Below are positions 22,301-34,990 of a stretch of DNA of 64,000 bases, piece by piece. The notes under the pieces are model-generated. The model had not been told where the DNA came from and ran no database searches. It saw nothing but the letters and a program-made list of their open reading frames with translations. The position numbers and the translations under genes were made by a program. Position 1 is the stretch's first letter, and each line of letters begins with the position of its first letter. This DNA comes from Periplaneta americana (taxonomy: Eukaryota > Arthropoda > Insecta > Blattodea > Blattidae): the NCBI RefSeq assembly GCF_040183065.1, contig NC_091125.1, positions 115,481,121 through 115,545,120 on the forward strand. The letters run 5' to 3'.

Positions 22301-25300
22301 TGTTCAATCACAGTTAAAATATTAAGTTACAAATAGTGAATGAAAAAACGTTTAATTAGGGCCTATATTGTCTCAAAGAGATTTATGTTTGCCAATTTAA
22401 AAAAAAAAACAACTTAAATTTGTCACTTTATTAATTATAAATTGCTGTTAATGTTTATAATAGCGCAGTTTACATCTATTTGTTATAGATAATTACAATA
22501 ATTTTATGTTTTATGTCATTAGTTGAGAGAGGACAGTTTCTCATCATGGCGGACAACTTCAATGAGTGATGAAACTGGAAGTCCTCCCCGGTCGAGCAGT
22601 CCACGACCACAGACTCCAGCATTTCCTGTACACCCTCGCACTCCTTATGTGAACAGCAGCTCACAACAGTTTGACCCTCCAACGTCCTCCACCGGGCTGC
22701 CACCTAAGAGTCCTACAACACAGCGGTAGGTTTCTTGGCTTTTGTTCACATTAACAGTGTCATCAGTAGCCTATACCAAAAATATTAATTTAAGCACTGA
22801 ATATACAGAGTGAGCAAAATTTTACTATATCATCATGAAGCATCGTCTCTGTCAACAACTGATATGCTAATAAAAGTATACAATCAAGAATCACGGCAGT
22901 AATGTGCTTGAAGTGAATACAGATTATGTACAGTTGCATATTTGGTGTATTGGTGCACTCACCAATAAAATAATTTCTGCATAACAAAATAACCAAGTTT
23001 TGCTCAGTCTGTAAATTTTTGTAATGTAAAGCTGTAAAATTAAATCTGATTTTAAAGTATTTTATTTTAAGAGACTAATAGGCCAAGATAAAACTAATCA
23101 TTTTTATTCTTAGTTTATAATATTGTTCTTCCCTCTGGTGAAAATCAATTGAGAGAATAAGCTGTTAATCATGCAAGTGTCATGATAGTTATGCTGTTAT
23201 TTTTGAGGTTATAACTTTGTTCCTTGAAATTTAAAATAAAATGTATTGTATTATGAATCGCCAAAAGACATTGGAATATAGGTCCACCAATTAGTCAGAA
23301 TTAAACGACCAGTGCTCCTGTCATCTAACAACAATCAATCTAACAAACAGATTGCTAGCTGTCATGGATAACTTTCTTGTCATCTCACGGCACTACAGTC
23401 TGGCAAGTGATCTTTCACATAACTAGTGAATTATTTATTAACGGAAATTCAGAGAGTCTTACCCGAATTTTAGAGTAGTTGCTCAAAATGTTTTCTATTA
23501 CATTCTGTACCCATGTTTCGGTGATCTTGAAATTCTTGGAGACACTATACACGAGGTCGGAAAACTCAAGACTCTAATTGCCCCTCATTTATCTCGCACC
23601 TCGGTAAGAATGCAGGCGGTTTTGGCTTGTTTTGAGGTCGGCCCAGGACACAATGCGTAGGTTTTCTTTATCAGTTATTGCACCACGCTTGCACTTACAT
23701 TGTTAGTCTCAGTCAGGTTTCTGAGCTCTGTTGAAAAATACTTACTCGTATTTTTAAGCACGAGTATACACAGTACAGCAACGGATTTTCCTCACTGAAC
23801 ATACTATTTACTGAAGAAGTACGGTTATCTTTATGTAAGTTTCAGTGGTACTTTCCAGAGACTGTACAATCATCGAGAGATTATGTTTGTGTTGTTTAAT
23901 TATTTAATAAGTGGCGAGAAACAGGTTCTGTTCTGCATAATAATACGCAATATTAGCTTCAGTGAATGTCCTAAACCTTCATATATTACTGTACCTTGTA
24001 TGTAGAGTGTACCGGTAATGGTGTAAATATTGAGCAACATATTAAACAATCAACATATAAAAATGGGCCGAAAATAACATTTAAATCCAAATTAAAGCCA
24101 AGAAATAAAAAAAAGTAAAACCCGAATTTTTCCATAAAATTTAACCAACTCATTAACCTTCAACATGAAATCTTCAGTAAGATTCTCCCCATTTTCTTAA
24201 ATAAATAATCCACAAGTTACGCGAAAGATGATTTGCCAGACTGTAGTGCTGAGATATGGCAGGAGAGCCACTGCATTAAGTTTGACTCAGCCTGTCTTTC
24301 ATAAATCAGCTTAGATTTAATTAGCAATAAACTTGAAAAAAGAACATTCACTTTAAGTCTAAACTTCATTTTTCTGTACCATGAGAGTTCGGTTCTATAG
24401 TACATTAACCTATATTTATTAACTCTCTTAATATAATATTTTCCTTTCTCATTGTTACACATTTTTATTAAATCTGTCATTGTTACACATTTTTATTAAG
24501 TCTGTAATTCAATAAACACATCTGAGACCAACCTTCTTCGTTTCATTAGCTTTCTTTATAGGTAATAGACTTAACTTCTTGTTTTATTAAGAATTATTTG
24601 AGAAACCATTTTTCAAATAGTTTTTTCAATAGTTTCCATAGTATAATGCAGTTGGCAGGAAGTTTCTTAAAAATGTGCATTAAAAACAATATTATATTTA
24701 GAATCACATTAGATACACAAGTCTTTAAAAGATCTTGGAACTGGTTCAGTAACTCACTTATATTCCACATTAGTATTGACTGATGTCAATTAAATTAAAA
24801 TAAACGGACATAATGAAAGCAATAGCTGGATGGATGTTTCCAACTAATTTCTTTGAACTCCATCTAAAATTCTAACATTAATTGTCTCTATCTAGTTAAG
24901 TATTGCCTGTTGTACACATTCTTCATCTTCTATAACACTTGTTATACTGTACCTCTAGTCTTTTTGTCTCTCTCTTTGATAGAATAATTATAAAAGTATT
25001 TAAACTGAACAAACTGTGCAGTGTTGAATCTGTATAACACGTGTAGTGATGTAATATTCTCTTCATTTTATGCATTGCATATGGGTTAATTGCAGATAAT
25101 AGTTCAGATTTTATTTTATTTATGTATCGGTTTTGTTTAGTTTATTCTTACTTTTTAACTTTAGTATTATGAATTGTTTTTCTTCTGATTTTCTACATTT
25201 TTGGTGATTGTAGACGTTTGAGTAATTCGGGGTCGTTTAAAAATCTACGAAAGTGGCCTTCCAACTCTTCTGTCTCTAGGTAGGTAGTGTGTAGATGCAC

Positions 25301-28300
25301 GTTGGAAAGATCTGAAGTGCACCCCAGATGTTTGGCACGTTTTTAGTTAGTATCGTAGCTAGTGGGTTTGATGTATGTATTGTGTAGTTTTCTAAATATT
25401 CCAGTCACGATTACTCAACCACTGTAATTACCATATTTGGATGTAACAGATTTCCTGTAATTTCATTTATTTCCATTTTCCTTCTAATGCCATTCTGAAA
25501 CACATACTGGTACTCGAAGAAATGCATGGACTAGTGGTTTCTGGCATTCAGTAGATTTTAAATGTACCATAACTGTTATTGAATTTTAGAATCAGTTCCG
25601 TAAAAACGTTTATTAGAATGCACATGCAGTGCATTATTTATATTTTCATTCCTCTATCCAAACCAAATTATTTTTATTTTTGGAAGTCTAATCACAAAAG
25701 ACCATCAGCATAAAATGGAGCATTACTGAGTGTTCAAATGCCTTCAATTAGCAAAAGGACTGGTCAATATTTTCTTCTATGAACAACTTTCAGTACTTCT
25801 CCAGCAACACACACAAAATAAAACGCACACATTTCGTTTTCTGTAAAGTTTTGAAGAGCGGAAATATGATGGTTTAGTATTGTGAAGAGCTCATAATAGG
25901 ACTATTTTCATTGTTCAGGAACAATAATTAGTCAAATTCATATTTTGTTCGGTATCACAAAACTTCTTCTTTTTTACTTTTTCATTGTGAAGTAGGAAGG
26001 GAAAAATACTAAAGCACCATAAAAAATCTTATTTCAAAATGTTCGCTGAAATACACTTTTTCAGCATCATTGATATTAAAAAAAAATAGTTTTGGGCATT
26101 CTGTCTGTGTGCAAGGATTTGTTCCAAAATATAGTAGGCCTACGGATTATATTAATATTTAGTATCTGCAAGTTAATTTATACGAGAATGATGCACATAA
26201 AACATAATTTTTAGTAAAAAAAATTACTCTAGTAGGTCCTTATTTCAAATGAAGAACACATGGCGATCCACATCAAGACTCATTAGACAGTTTTTCTTAA
26301 TTTTTGTATTAGGGCGTATTGGTACGTAGAGTAAACTGACAAATGAGACAATGAAGTTAGTATTAACAGAAAAACGTTTGGATAATAGAAATGTATAGTT
26401 AAATACAGAATTAGTTTTACTTTTTGTAGCAAAATTAATAAAAGTCTTAATCCATCTGGCCAGGAACAGATAGTCTATCAGAGAATGCGTGATAATCAGA
26501 GAATAACTTCTCTCGTATTATGAACTCATTAGTTACGTTTGAGTGAATTACTAAAGCAAAGTGTAATATATTTTTAATATTTACATCACGATTTTCGCAA
26601 ATAGAAGAAAAAATTATATTATAAATTGTTACATTATTATGTAATATGTATATCTGTGTAAAATTAATTAGGCTACATATTAATTATATTAATTTATACT
26701 ATATGGAACCTGTTTTACGGAAAAATAAGATGACCATAGAGGCCCAGGATAATGAAACAGACCAGGAGTCATGAACAATTTAGCAAAACATAAAAGAATA
26801 AATGACAATAATTGTTAATAATTTATATGGGAAGTTGGAAGTTTAAAGAATACCTTTTGCGTGTAATCCAGAAAACGAAAGTTCATATTATTTGGATACG
26901 TATTGAATTACCAGTGTTTCATTTTGTATATAACTTTAGAATATATTCGAGAAGATAAGGTATAAACTGTAATATGATTCACCACATAATAAAGAGGCTG
27001 AATTGCGAAAGGCGTAAAACGTGTAAGCTAATGAGCAAGTATGTGCATCTTCATGATACAATATATATTTTTTTTTAATTCAGTTGTAAACATTATTTGG
27101 ATACTAAATTAACAAAATGTCTTCTTTAAAATCACTACAATGAAAAATTATTGTTCCGCTTCATGAAACATAAGACTTCATAATTCTATGATGAGCAACG
27201 ACCAAACTCTGAAAATAAAAGAAAAATAGAGTAAACCTCCGATGATAATAATAATGTAAATGGTTCGATTGAAGAAAGTTCTTAGTTTTCTTTATTCATC
27301 CATTCAGAAATTGTAGTATGTTAAAACTAGTAAATTAACATAGTACACATAATTCTTGATTTCTATTAGAATTAAATTTCACTCCTTTAACCTTTAGACA
27401 AGATAACAGTATTATAATTTAAACTCTGGACACTGCTTGTACACTCTTTATAACATAGCATGAATATGCCAGTGGATTAAATGTGATGTAAATTACGAAA
27501 AATTGTGTGTTTGATACATCTCTTTCTTCATGTAGAATGATCCTTATTCTTTAATTGAAATCGTACTGATAAACTGATGTTCTTTACTTTGGAATAGAAT
27601 CAGTTTATGACACAGTAGGTATTATTGTCTTGAAAGTAACATAAGATTGAATGTGTTGTAAGTTTCAGATCATTTTTTTATCAATTTCCAGAGTTTTATA
27701 ATTATTATTGAAGCATTTATTTATTAAATGTTTACACGTAAAGTCGCATGAAGGAAATTATTGGATGCCTGAGGTTTTTTCCTTGCCTGCCTTCTTCAAA
27801 GAATGGAATTCTCGATGAATGCTGCATTTGTATGCATTCTATCACAATTTATGAAAAGTTTAATGGTAATGAAATTATTTTCTTACGTTGTTAGAGTGTG
27901 CTTTTGAGTAATAACTTCAATTTCACCAGATGATTTAACATGTCAGAGTAACCCATATTCCCACTAACCGGTAATGCTCAGTTATCCTCTTTTCACTCAA
28001 ATTAAAATGAAACAATATTCACTTTTAAAATATCACACGTTCCATTGTTATGGTATTTTATTTGTATGGATTAAATACTTAAGTCCACCATTGTGGAGTA
28101 ACTGTTAGCATGCCTGACTGTGAAACGAGCAGACTCGGGTTCAAATCCCGGTTGGCACATGTTACCTTCTTCTGGGGTTTTCCCTCAACCCATTAAGAGC
28201 AAATGCTGGGTAACTTTTGGACTCATTTTGCTGGCATTATCACCTTCATTTCATTCAGATGCTAGATAACCATAGCAGTTGATAAAGCATCGTAAAATAA

Positions 28301-31300
28301 ATCAATTAAAAAAAATTAAATTTTTAATCATCTTCTTTAATCAGGTACAGTGCATATTTAACAAATGTTAATAAATTTAACAATTTTATAATTTCAGTAC
28401 AGTTTGTTCTGTTAATCTGAAGTATAAGTTTAAGAAAAGAGTTGAACAATAACGCAAATTAGTTGCCTTGTGTATTAAACATACATCATTTTGAACTCTT
28501 TTTATATAGTGGTAAGAGTTCCATACATTTTGTCATTATCTTCTCATCTGTATTCAGAACTGTAAGTAATTCTTCAGGGATACTTTCAAGGGTTTTCATA
28601 AGCAGGCCACAAATCAATCCATCAATTTTCGATGTTATTACGATTTCCATGATAAGCATTTATCGAATCACAGTGACTAATCGTGTTACTCTAAATTTGA
28701 AAGACATTCTTTTTATTAATTTGATTTTGAACCCAAACTAACTATTCTTACTTATTTTTTGGCACATTTCTCTAAAACACATGTTACTGGTACTACCGTA
28801 CTTAGTGAAAATAATATCAAGTAGTGTTATGATATTGCAGAATATGGTTTAAGGGCGTACATACTTCCCTGAAATCAAATGAAATAATTTTTGCATGTGT
28901 TTTGTTCCATTTCATCTTTTCATGTTACATTGTGCTGACTCTTAAAGAGCTGGAGTTGGTTCATCCTCTACAGCTATTAAATTAATATTTAAATATTTCT
29001 TTATTGATTAAAGTTCTCGTTAACACTTTGTTAAAAACATAAAATTTACTCTGTCACACGTTAAAAGTGTTAAAATTGTTTAAAAAGGTATTTACCTTCG
29101 ACAGACGGCCTGTTTCGATGCTATTTGTCGTCGTCTTCAGTGTATCTTGAACCACAGTGGTTCGACGCTATTTGTCGTCGTCTTCAGTGTCTCTTGAACC
29201 ACAGTGGTTCAAGAGACACTGAATACGACGACAAATAGCGTCGAAACGGGCCGTCTGTCGAAGGTAAATACCTTTTTAAACAATTTTAACGTGTGACAGA
29301 GTAAATTTCATGTAAATATTTCTGTCTTATAAAATTTACTTTAGAATTCAAGCAATGAAGCAAATTTGGTAAAGCGAATCTAGCCATTTCTTTCTCATTT
29401 TCAAATGGTTTCTAGATTTCGAGTTCCATACCTTATGTAAATATTTTTAAAAGGCAGATGGTGAGAGTGTAGTACCGTAAGTCTTTTGTAAAAAAGTTCG
29501 CGGAACTTTATATGAAATATAAGTTAACTAACGATCTCCTTCTATAGTAGTGTGAAGAAAGAGTTGCGTTGAAACAGAAAGATATTTCTAATTATTCAGT
29601 ATTTTTACCTGGCACTTTCTTCTTCTTGTACTTGCTGTACACTCATGATTAGATAGTTGAATAAGTTTTAGTTTACACGATTTACACTAAAATTTAAGTT
29701 TTTACTTTACTAACAATATTTTTTTGCTTAAATGTCATATTGATATATAAATGTAGAGTGTCAATAAATACTGTAGTATACGAGTGCTGTAGTTATTGAA
29801 TAATAAACACAATTATCATATCCTGTACTTTTTGTTATTCCAGTCACAGAAGTTAATAAATTAACCTGTTATCCTTTTTCGAGTTGAATAAATTCAAGTC
29901 ACCTTTCCTCTATTGCTGATTTGTATCTTAAGTTTCTAGTCATATTAAAGTGGTATGTATAAATAATGTTTGTTTTCTTGTATAACAGCAAGGACCGATC
30001 ACCATCCCCCGTGTCAGACCTGCCTCCTGCCAATACAGTGCCACATCAGAATATCAGCATCACCAGTACTTCTAGTGGTGGCAGTAGTAATGGCCGTGGA
30101 GTCATTGGTGTGAACACAACAACAGGATTTCCTGGTACAGCTCACTCATCCGTCAGCCTGTCCGATGGTTCTTACCCTCAACAGAGTCCAAAGGTCAGAT
30201 TCAAACAAGAAAATTTATAATCATTTCAAAATGTACTGGTAGCATAGTTTGACCTCAAAACCTATGGAACATAAATTGCGTAATATTAGTAGCCTATAAA
30301 GATTCTAATTATTTTCATATTTTAGCTATTTTAAGCTTCTGTACTGTATTCCACACTATCTGTTGACACAGTTCTGAGATAAGCGAAGAATTCGTAAAGA
30401 ACATTCGATGACCATTTTCTTCAGTGAAGTGTGTCTGCAAGGCAATATGGCGGAACTTTGTTTTATCTATTTTTTTAAACTTTAATACCAGTACTTTCAT
30501 TTTTCCTACACTGCAGTTAGAATGTTGTGAACTTACGTACAGCATTGTTTGTTTTGCAACAGGTCTTTGATTCGTAATATATATTTGATTGGTAATTAAA
30601 AACTGTAATATTAGTACATTGAAGGAATATTTAGTTCATTATTTTTATATCTAACCTATAAAGATATTGTGTTGTCGTGATATACTGGTATTAATCAGGA
30701 AGCAATGATGAAATAGTTATGAAGGCGGAAATCGAAGTACTGTGGAAATCTGTCCTACATCTGTTTTGTCCACCTCTAGTCTCACACAATCTAATGTGGA
30801 TCAAACTCCGGTCCATTTGGTTAACTAAATAAGCTGCGACTAAGTCCAGAAAAGGATAAGACATTGTCATTAATGCTGTAATCTGTGCTGTTGCAGAGCT
30901 CAGCATTACAAAATGGCAGTACTGGTCAATCTTCTCCAACAGTATACTATGGTCACTCTCGCCGATCTTCGCTTCACTCCAACAGTGAACCACCTCAAGA
31001 AGTCTCTCCAGCACATGTTAAATTTGTCAGAGATACATCAAGATTTTGGTACAAACCAACAATCTCAAGGGAGGAAGGTAAGTCACTTAGGGTTACGTGT
31101 TCGTTTCAATGTTGTGAGCAGGGGAAATCGGGAGCATGTAGTAGCGTAGCTGGTAGGAAGCTCTGTTACAGAGCCGAAGGTCGCGGATTCGATTCCTGAT
31201 GGGGTCAAGGATTGATCAGTTGACCTAATCCTTTAAAGATGGCAAGCACATAGGACTGACATTTCTAGGGCTACTGATGCTGTAACTTCCCGTTACCATG

Positions 31301-31731
31301 TGGGCCTGCATGGCTTGTAATAGAGATGACTTTACTTTTTTTTATATAGGTGAAACCAGAGGATAATATTATGTTCTCTCAAACTTTCGAATTATTTTAT
31401 CTTGATGAGACACCTACGTATTTCTTTTGTCACCAGTTGTGTTTTTTTATTAGTAATTACTAATGTTTATTAAAACAATAGGTAAAGTGATGAAAATTAT
31501 ATAAAATCATCATTATTGGCATAAAACTGATGTAGTCCTAATAACTATATGCTACTGATACCGTAATTGAATGGCGTGCTCAAATCTTAAATTTATATAA
31601 ATTATAGTCTTTTAAAATTGATGTTCTAGAAACTTTGTGTTGAAGTTCATGAAGTTAACCATGAAATTGTTAACAATTTCTGAATTTCATTTCATTCACA
31701 TTATTTACCAAAATCGTTTAATCTGTTTATC

Positions 31732-31764
<33 letters not shown>

Positions 31765-34700
31765 ATTACTTAAACACTAGCAAGACTCATAAAAGTAATT
31801 TCCGGTTAAAAGATTCTGTTTATGTTGAATCTGAATTTTAAATTTGAAAATGTTGATTTACTTACAGCTATAAACATGCTGCGTGACCAAGCACCAGGAA
31901 CATTCGTAGTACGGGATTCCAATTCATTCCCTGGTGCATTTGGATTGGCCCTGAAGGTTGCTACGCCTCCACCCAATCTTCAGAACAAGTCAAACGATCC
32001 TGCCAGTGAACTGGTGCGCCACTTCCTCATTGAACCTACATCAAGAGGAGTCAAGCTCAAGGGATGCAGTAACGAACCTGTATTCAGTATGTATTGTTGA
32101 TTATGCAATTTGCTGACAATGTACAAATTTCTGTGAGGCTTTTTATGAACTACTGAACAATAACTAATTGCTCTGAATTTTTTAAATTCATTAGTTCCAA
32201 TGGAGGATGAATATATATTTCGTACGTATTAAAGTAAAATGTGTTAATAATAAGTTATAATTTCACTTAAACAAGGACGTTCTTGAAAGAATATTAAACT
32301 TCTAATATTTTAGATGTGGTACCGTCAGTACAGAGCATTCCTATTATTCTATCAGCTTATAATATGACAATAGTGTGGAGCACTTGTTCTAAGACAACTA
32401 AACTGGATTGAGATAGGTCTATACAATATAAAATAATTTTAAAACGAAAATGAAAATGGCAAGTTGTAGCCGATTTAAGTGAACACCATATTTTAATGTT
32501 TTGGTGGCTACTTCATTCACACACAACCCCCAGAATATCTGGAGGACCACACCTGCTGTTGGTCGACGGGTCCACTGGACCTAGTTGAGAGATCTTGTTG
32601 GTCACCAATTTTCCCTCCTTAAGCCACTGGAGGACGATTTTAGTGCCATAGCAGGTCAGCACTAGGAACAGAAAAGTAGGAAGGGTAGGAAGGAAAGTGA
32701 AATGAACCCCTAGGCCTCGAATGCTCTAATACTGTCGGGGTCGAAGAAAGTAAGAGTTCAGTCAGAGGACTGGATAGGAAAGGGTAAAGAGAGAATTAGG
32801 TATTGAATAGAGGAAAATTTTACCAAATTCGGTCATTAACTCATCAAGCTGACCAGTGCTAATTGATGAGTAGCCCCTCCCTTTAGTTCAGCCTGTAAAA
32901 TTATGCTTACTAACAGCTGCACCACGGGAAGGTAGGGATGGGACATTGGGTATTTGTCCAGGTTGGTTCCATAAAGCCTTCAATGGGAAGAATTAATGAC
33001 TCTCCCCCCTGTATTCGACAAATACCGTTCTGCATCATAATCCACAGTTGATCCCCGATTTACCACGTAAATCGTCTATAGCTGCATTTAGATTGGCAAC
33101 AGACCATGACTGTTTGGCCAAGCATCTACATAGAATTGGAATATAACAGTCTCCTAACTGTCCATTGTGCAACTCAAATCAAGAAATGGATTCAGAATAT
33201 CTCAAAATCTGTGCGTCAGTGGCTAACCATGACAATATCTTTGAAAAATATTGGAGTGCAAGAGGTCAAATGACTTTATTGTCAAATGCCTGGCATTAGA
33301 AAACAACAACAACATAATTTTAAAACTCATTTATGGCCAGAAAGATACAACTCTTGGTGCTTCCCATGCTCTGCTCGATTGAGTGATTCTCCTTCTTTCG
33401 GTTAGTCAATCGACAATGTACTGGTTGTTAAACCTATTAATGGTAAGCACTGAAAGGTATACCTTCCAGACAGTTTTGTGAAATTAAGTTTCAGTCCAGA
33501 ATGATGAGATTTGTTTCTTATGATACATGATTTACTATCTCTTTTCTGCAATGATTTGTTGTTTTTTCACTAGGCTCCCTCTCAGCCCTGGTATACCAGC
33601 ACTCCCTCATGCCAATGGCACTGCCATGTCGCTTGCTATTGCCTGAAGGAGATGGGTCTCGTCTACCTGCAGACAGTCCAAGCCAAGTCAGCACTGCACA
33701 ACTGTTACTTGCACAGGGTGCAGGTAAGTAAATATGTCATATGCAATATTGAACTTATCTGTGAGATTTGTGATGCAATAACTGACTGTGAAGCAGTTTC
33801 GTCCAAGTATTTAAATTTTCCTCCTCATTATCTTATGATACACTGCTAATGTTTTCTTCTCTCTTTGTTTCAGCTTGCAATGTCCTTTACCTCTACACAC
33901 TGGACACTGAATCACTGACTGGTCCTCAGGCAATAAAGAAGGCAGTCCAGCACATGTTTGCAACAAGACCTCTACCAGCAGCTACCGTGGTTCATTTCAA
34001 GGTGTCTGGCCAAGGCATCACTCTTACTGACAACAAACGCCAGCTCTTTTTCCGCAAACATTATCCTGTTGCTACTATCTCATACTGTGGGCTCGACCCA
34101 GATGATCATCGTTGGAGTCAGAAGAGTGATGAAACAGGAATGCCTATCAGTTCAAAGTAAGTGTTCCCACACTCTCAAATTATCAACAAAAAAACTGCCA
34201 TCATCATCAGTATCATAATCATTTATGCTTTTCATTTTGTTTAGATAATTGGTTCTCTTGTGTTTGTTTGTAGTTTCCAAATTTATGTTCTGTATTTATA
34301 ATTTCTTTTTCACTTCCCAACTTCTCTTTCAGTCAATTCCATTTGTTTTCATTTTGTTTAGATATTTGGTTCTCTTGTGTTTGTTTGTAGTTTCCAAATT
34401 TATTTTCTGTATTTTTAATTTCTTTTTCACTTCCCAACTTCTCTTTCAGTCAATTCCATTTATTTTCATTTTGTTTAGATAATTGGTTCTCTTGTGTTTG
34501 TTTGTAGTTTCCAAATTTATTTTCTGTATTTCTAATTTCTTTTTCACTTCCCAACTTCTCTTTCAGTCAATTCCATTTATTTTCATTTTGTTTAGATAAT
34601 TGGTTCTCTTGTGTTTGTTTGTAGTTTCCAAATTTATTTTCTGTATTTCTAATTTCTTTTTCACTTCCCAACTTCTCTTTCAGTCAATTCCATTTATTTT

Positions 34701-34911
34701 CATTTTGTTTAGATAATTGGTTCTCTTGTGTTTGTTTGTAGTTTCCAAATTTATTTTCTGTATTTCTAATTTCTTTTTCACTTCCCAACTTCTCTTTCAG
34801 TCAATTCCATTTAGCAATAGGCTATCCCTTAAACTGCTGAATAGATTTTTTTCATAGTTAATATACATGAGCCAGTGTATTCGAGAATGATACTTATGAA
34901 ATAAAACCAAT

Positions 34912-34990
<79 letters not shown>

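Larger units (their letters stand above)
25280..29988 (+). other. Tensin intron
   Basis: 4.7 kb, AT-rich. Holds a SINE B copy (28085-28310) and the fold-back element at 29042-29308. The remainder is unclassified. Confidence 0.8.
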
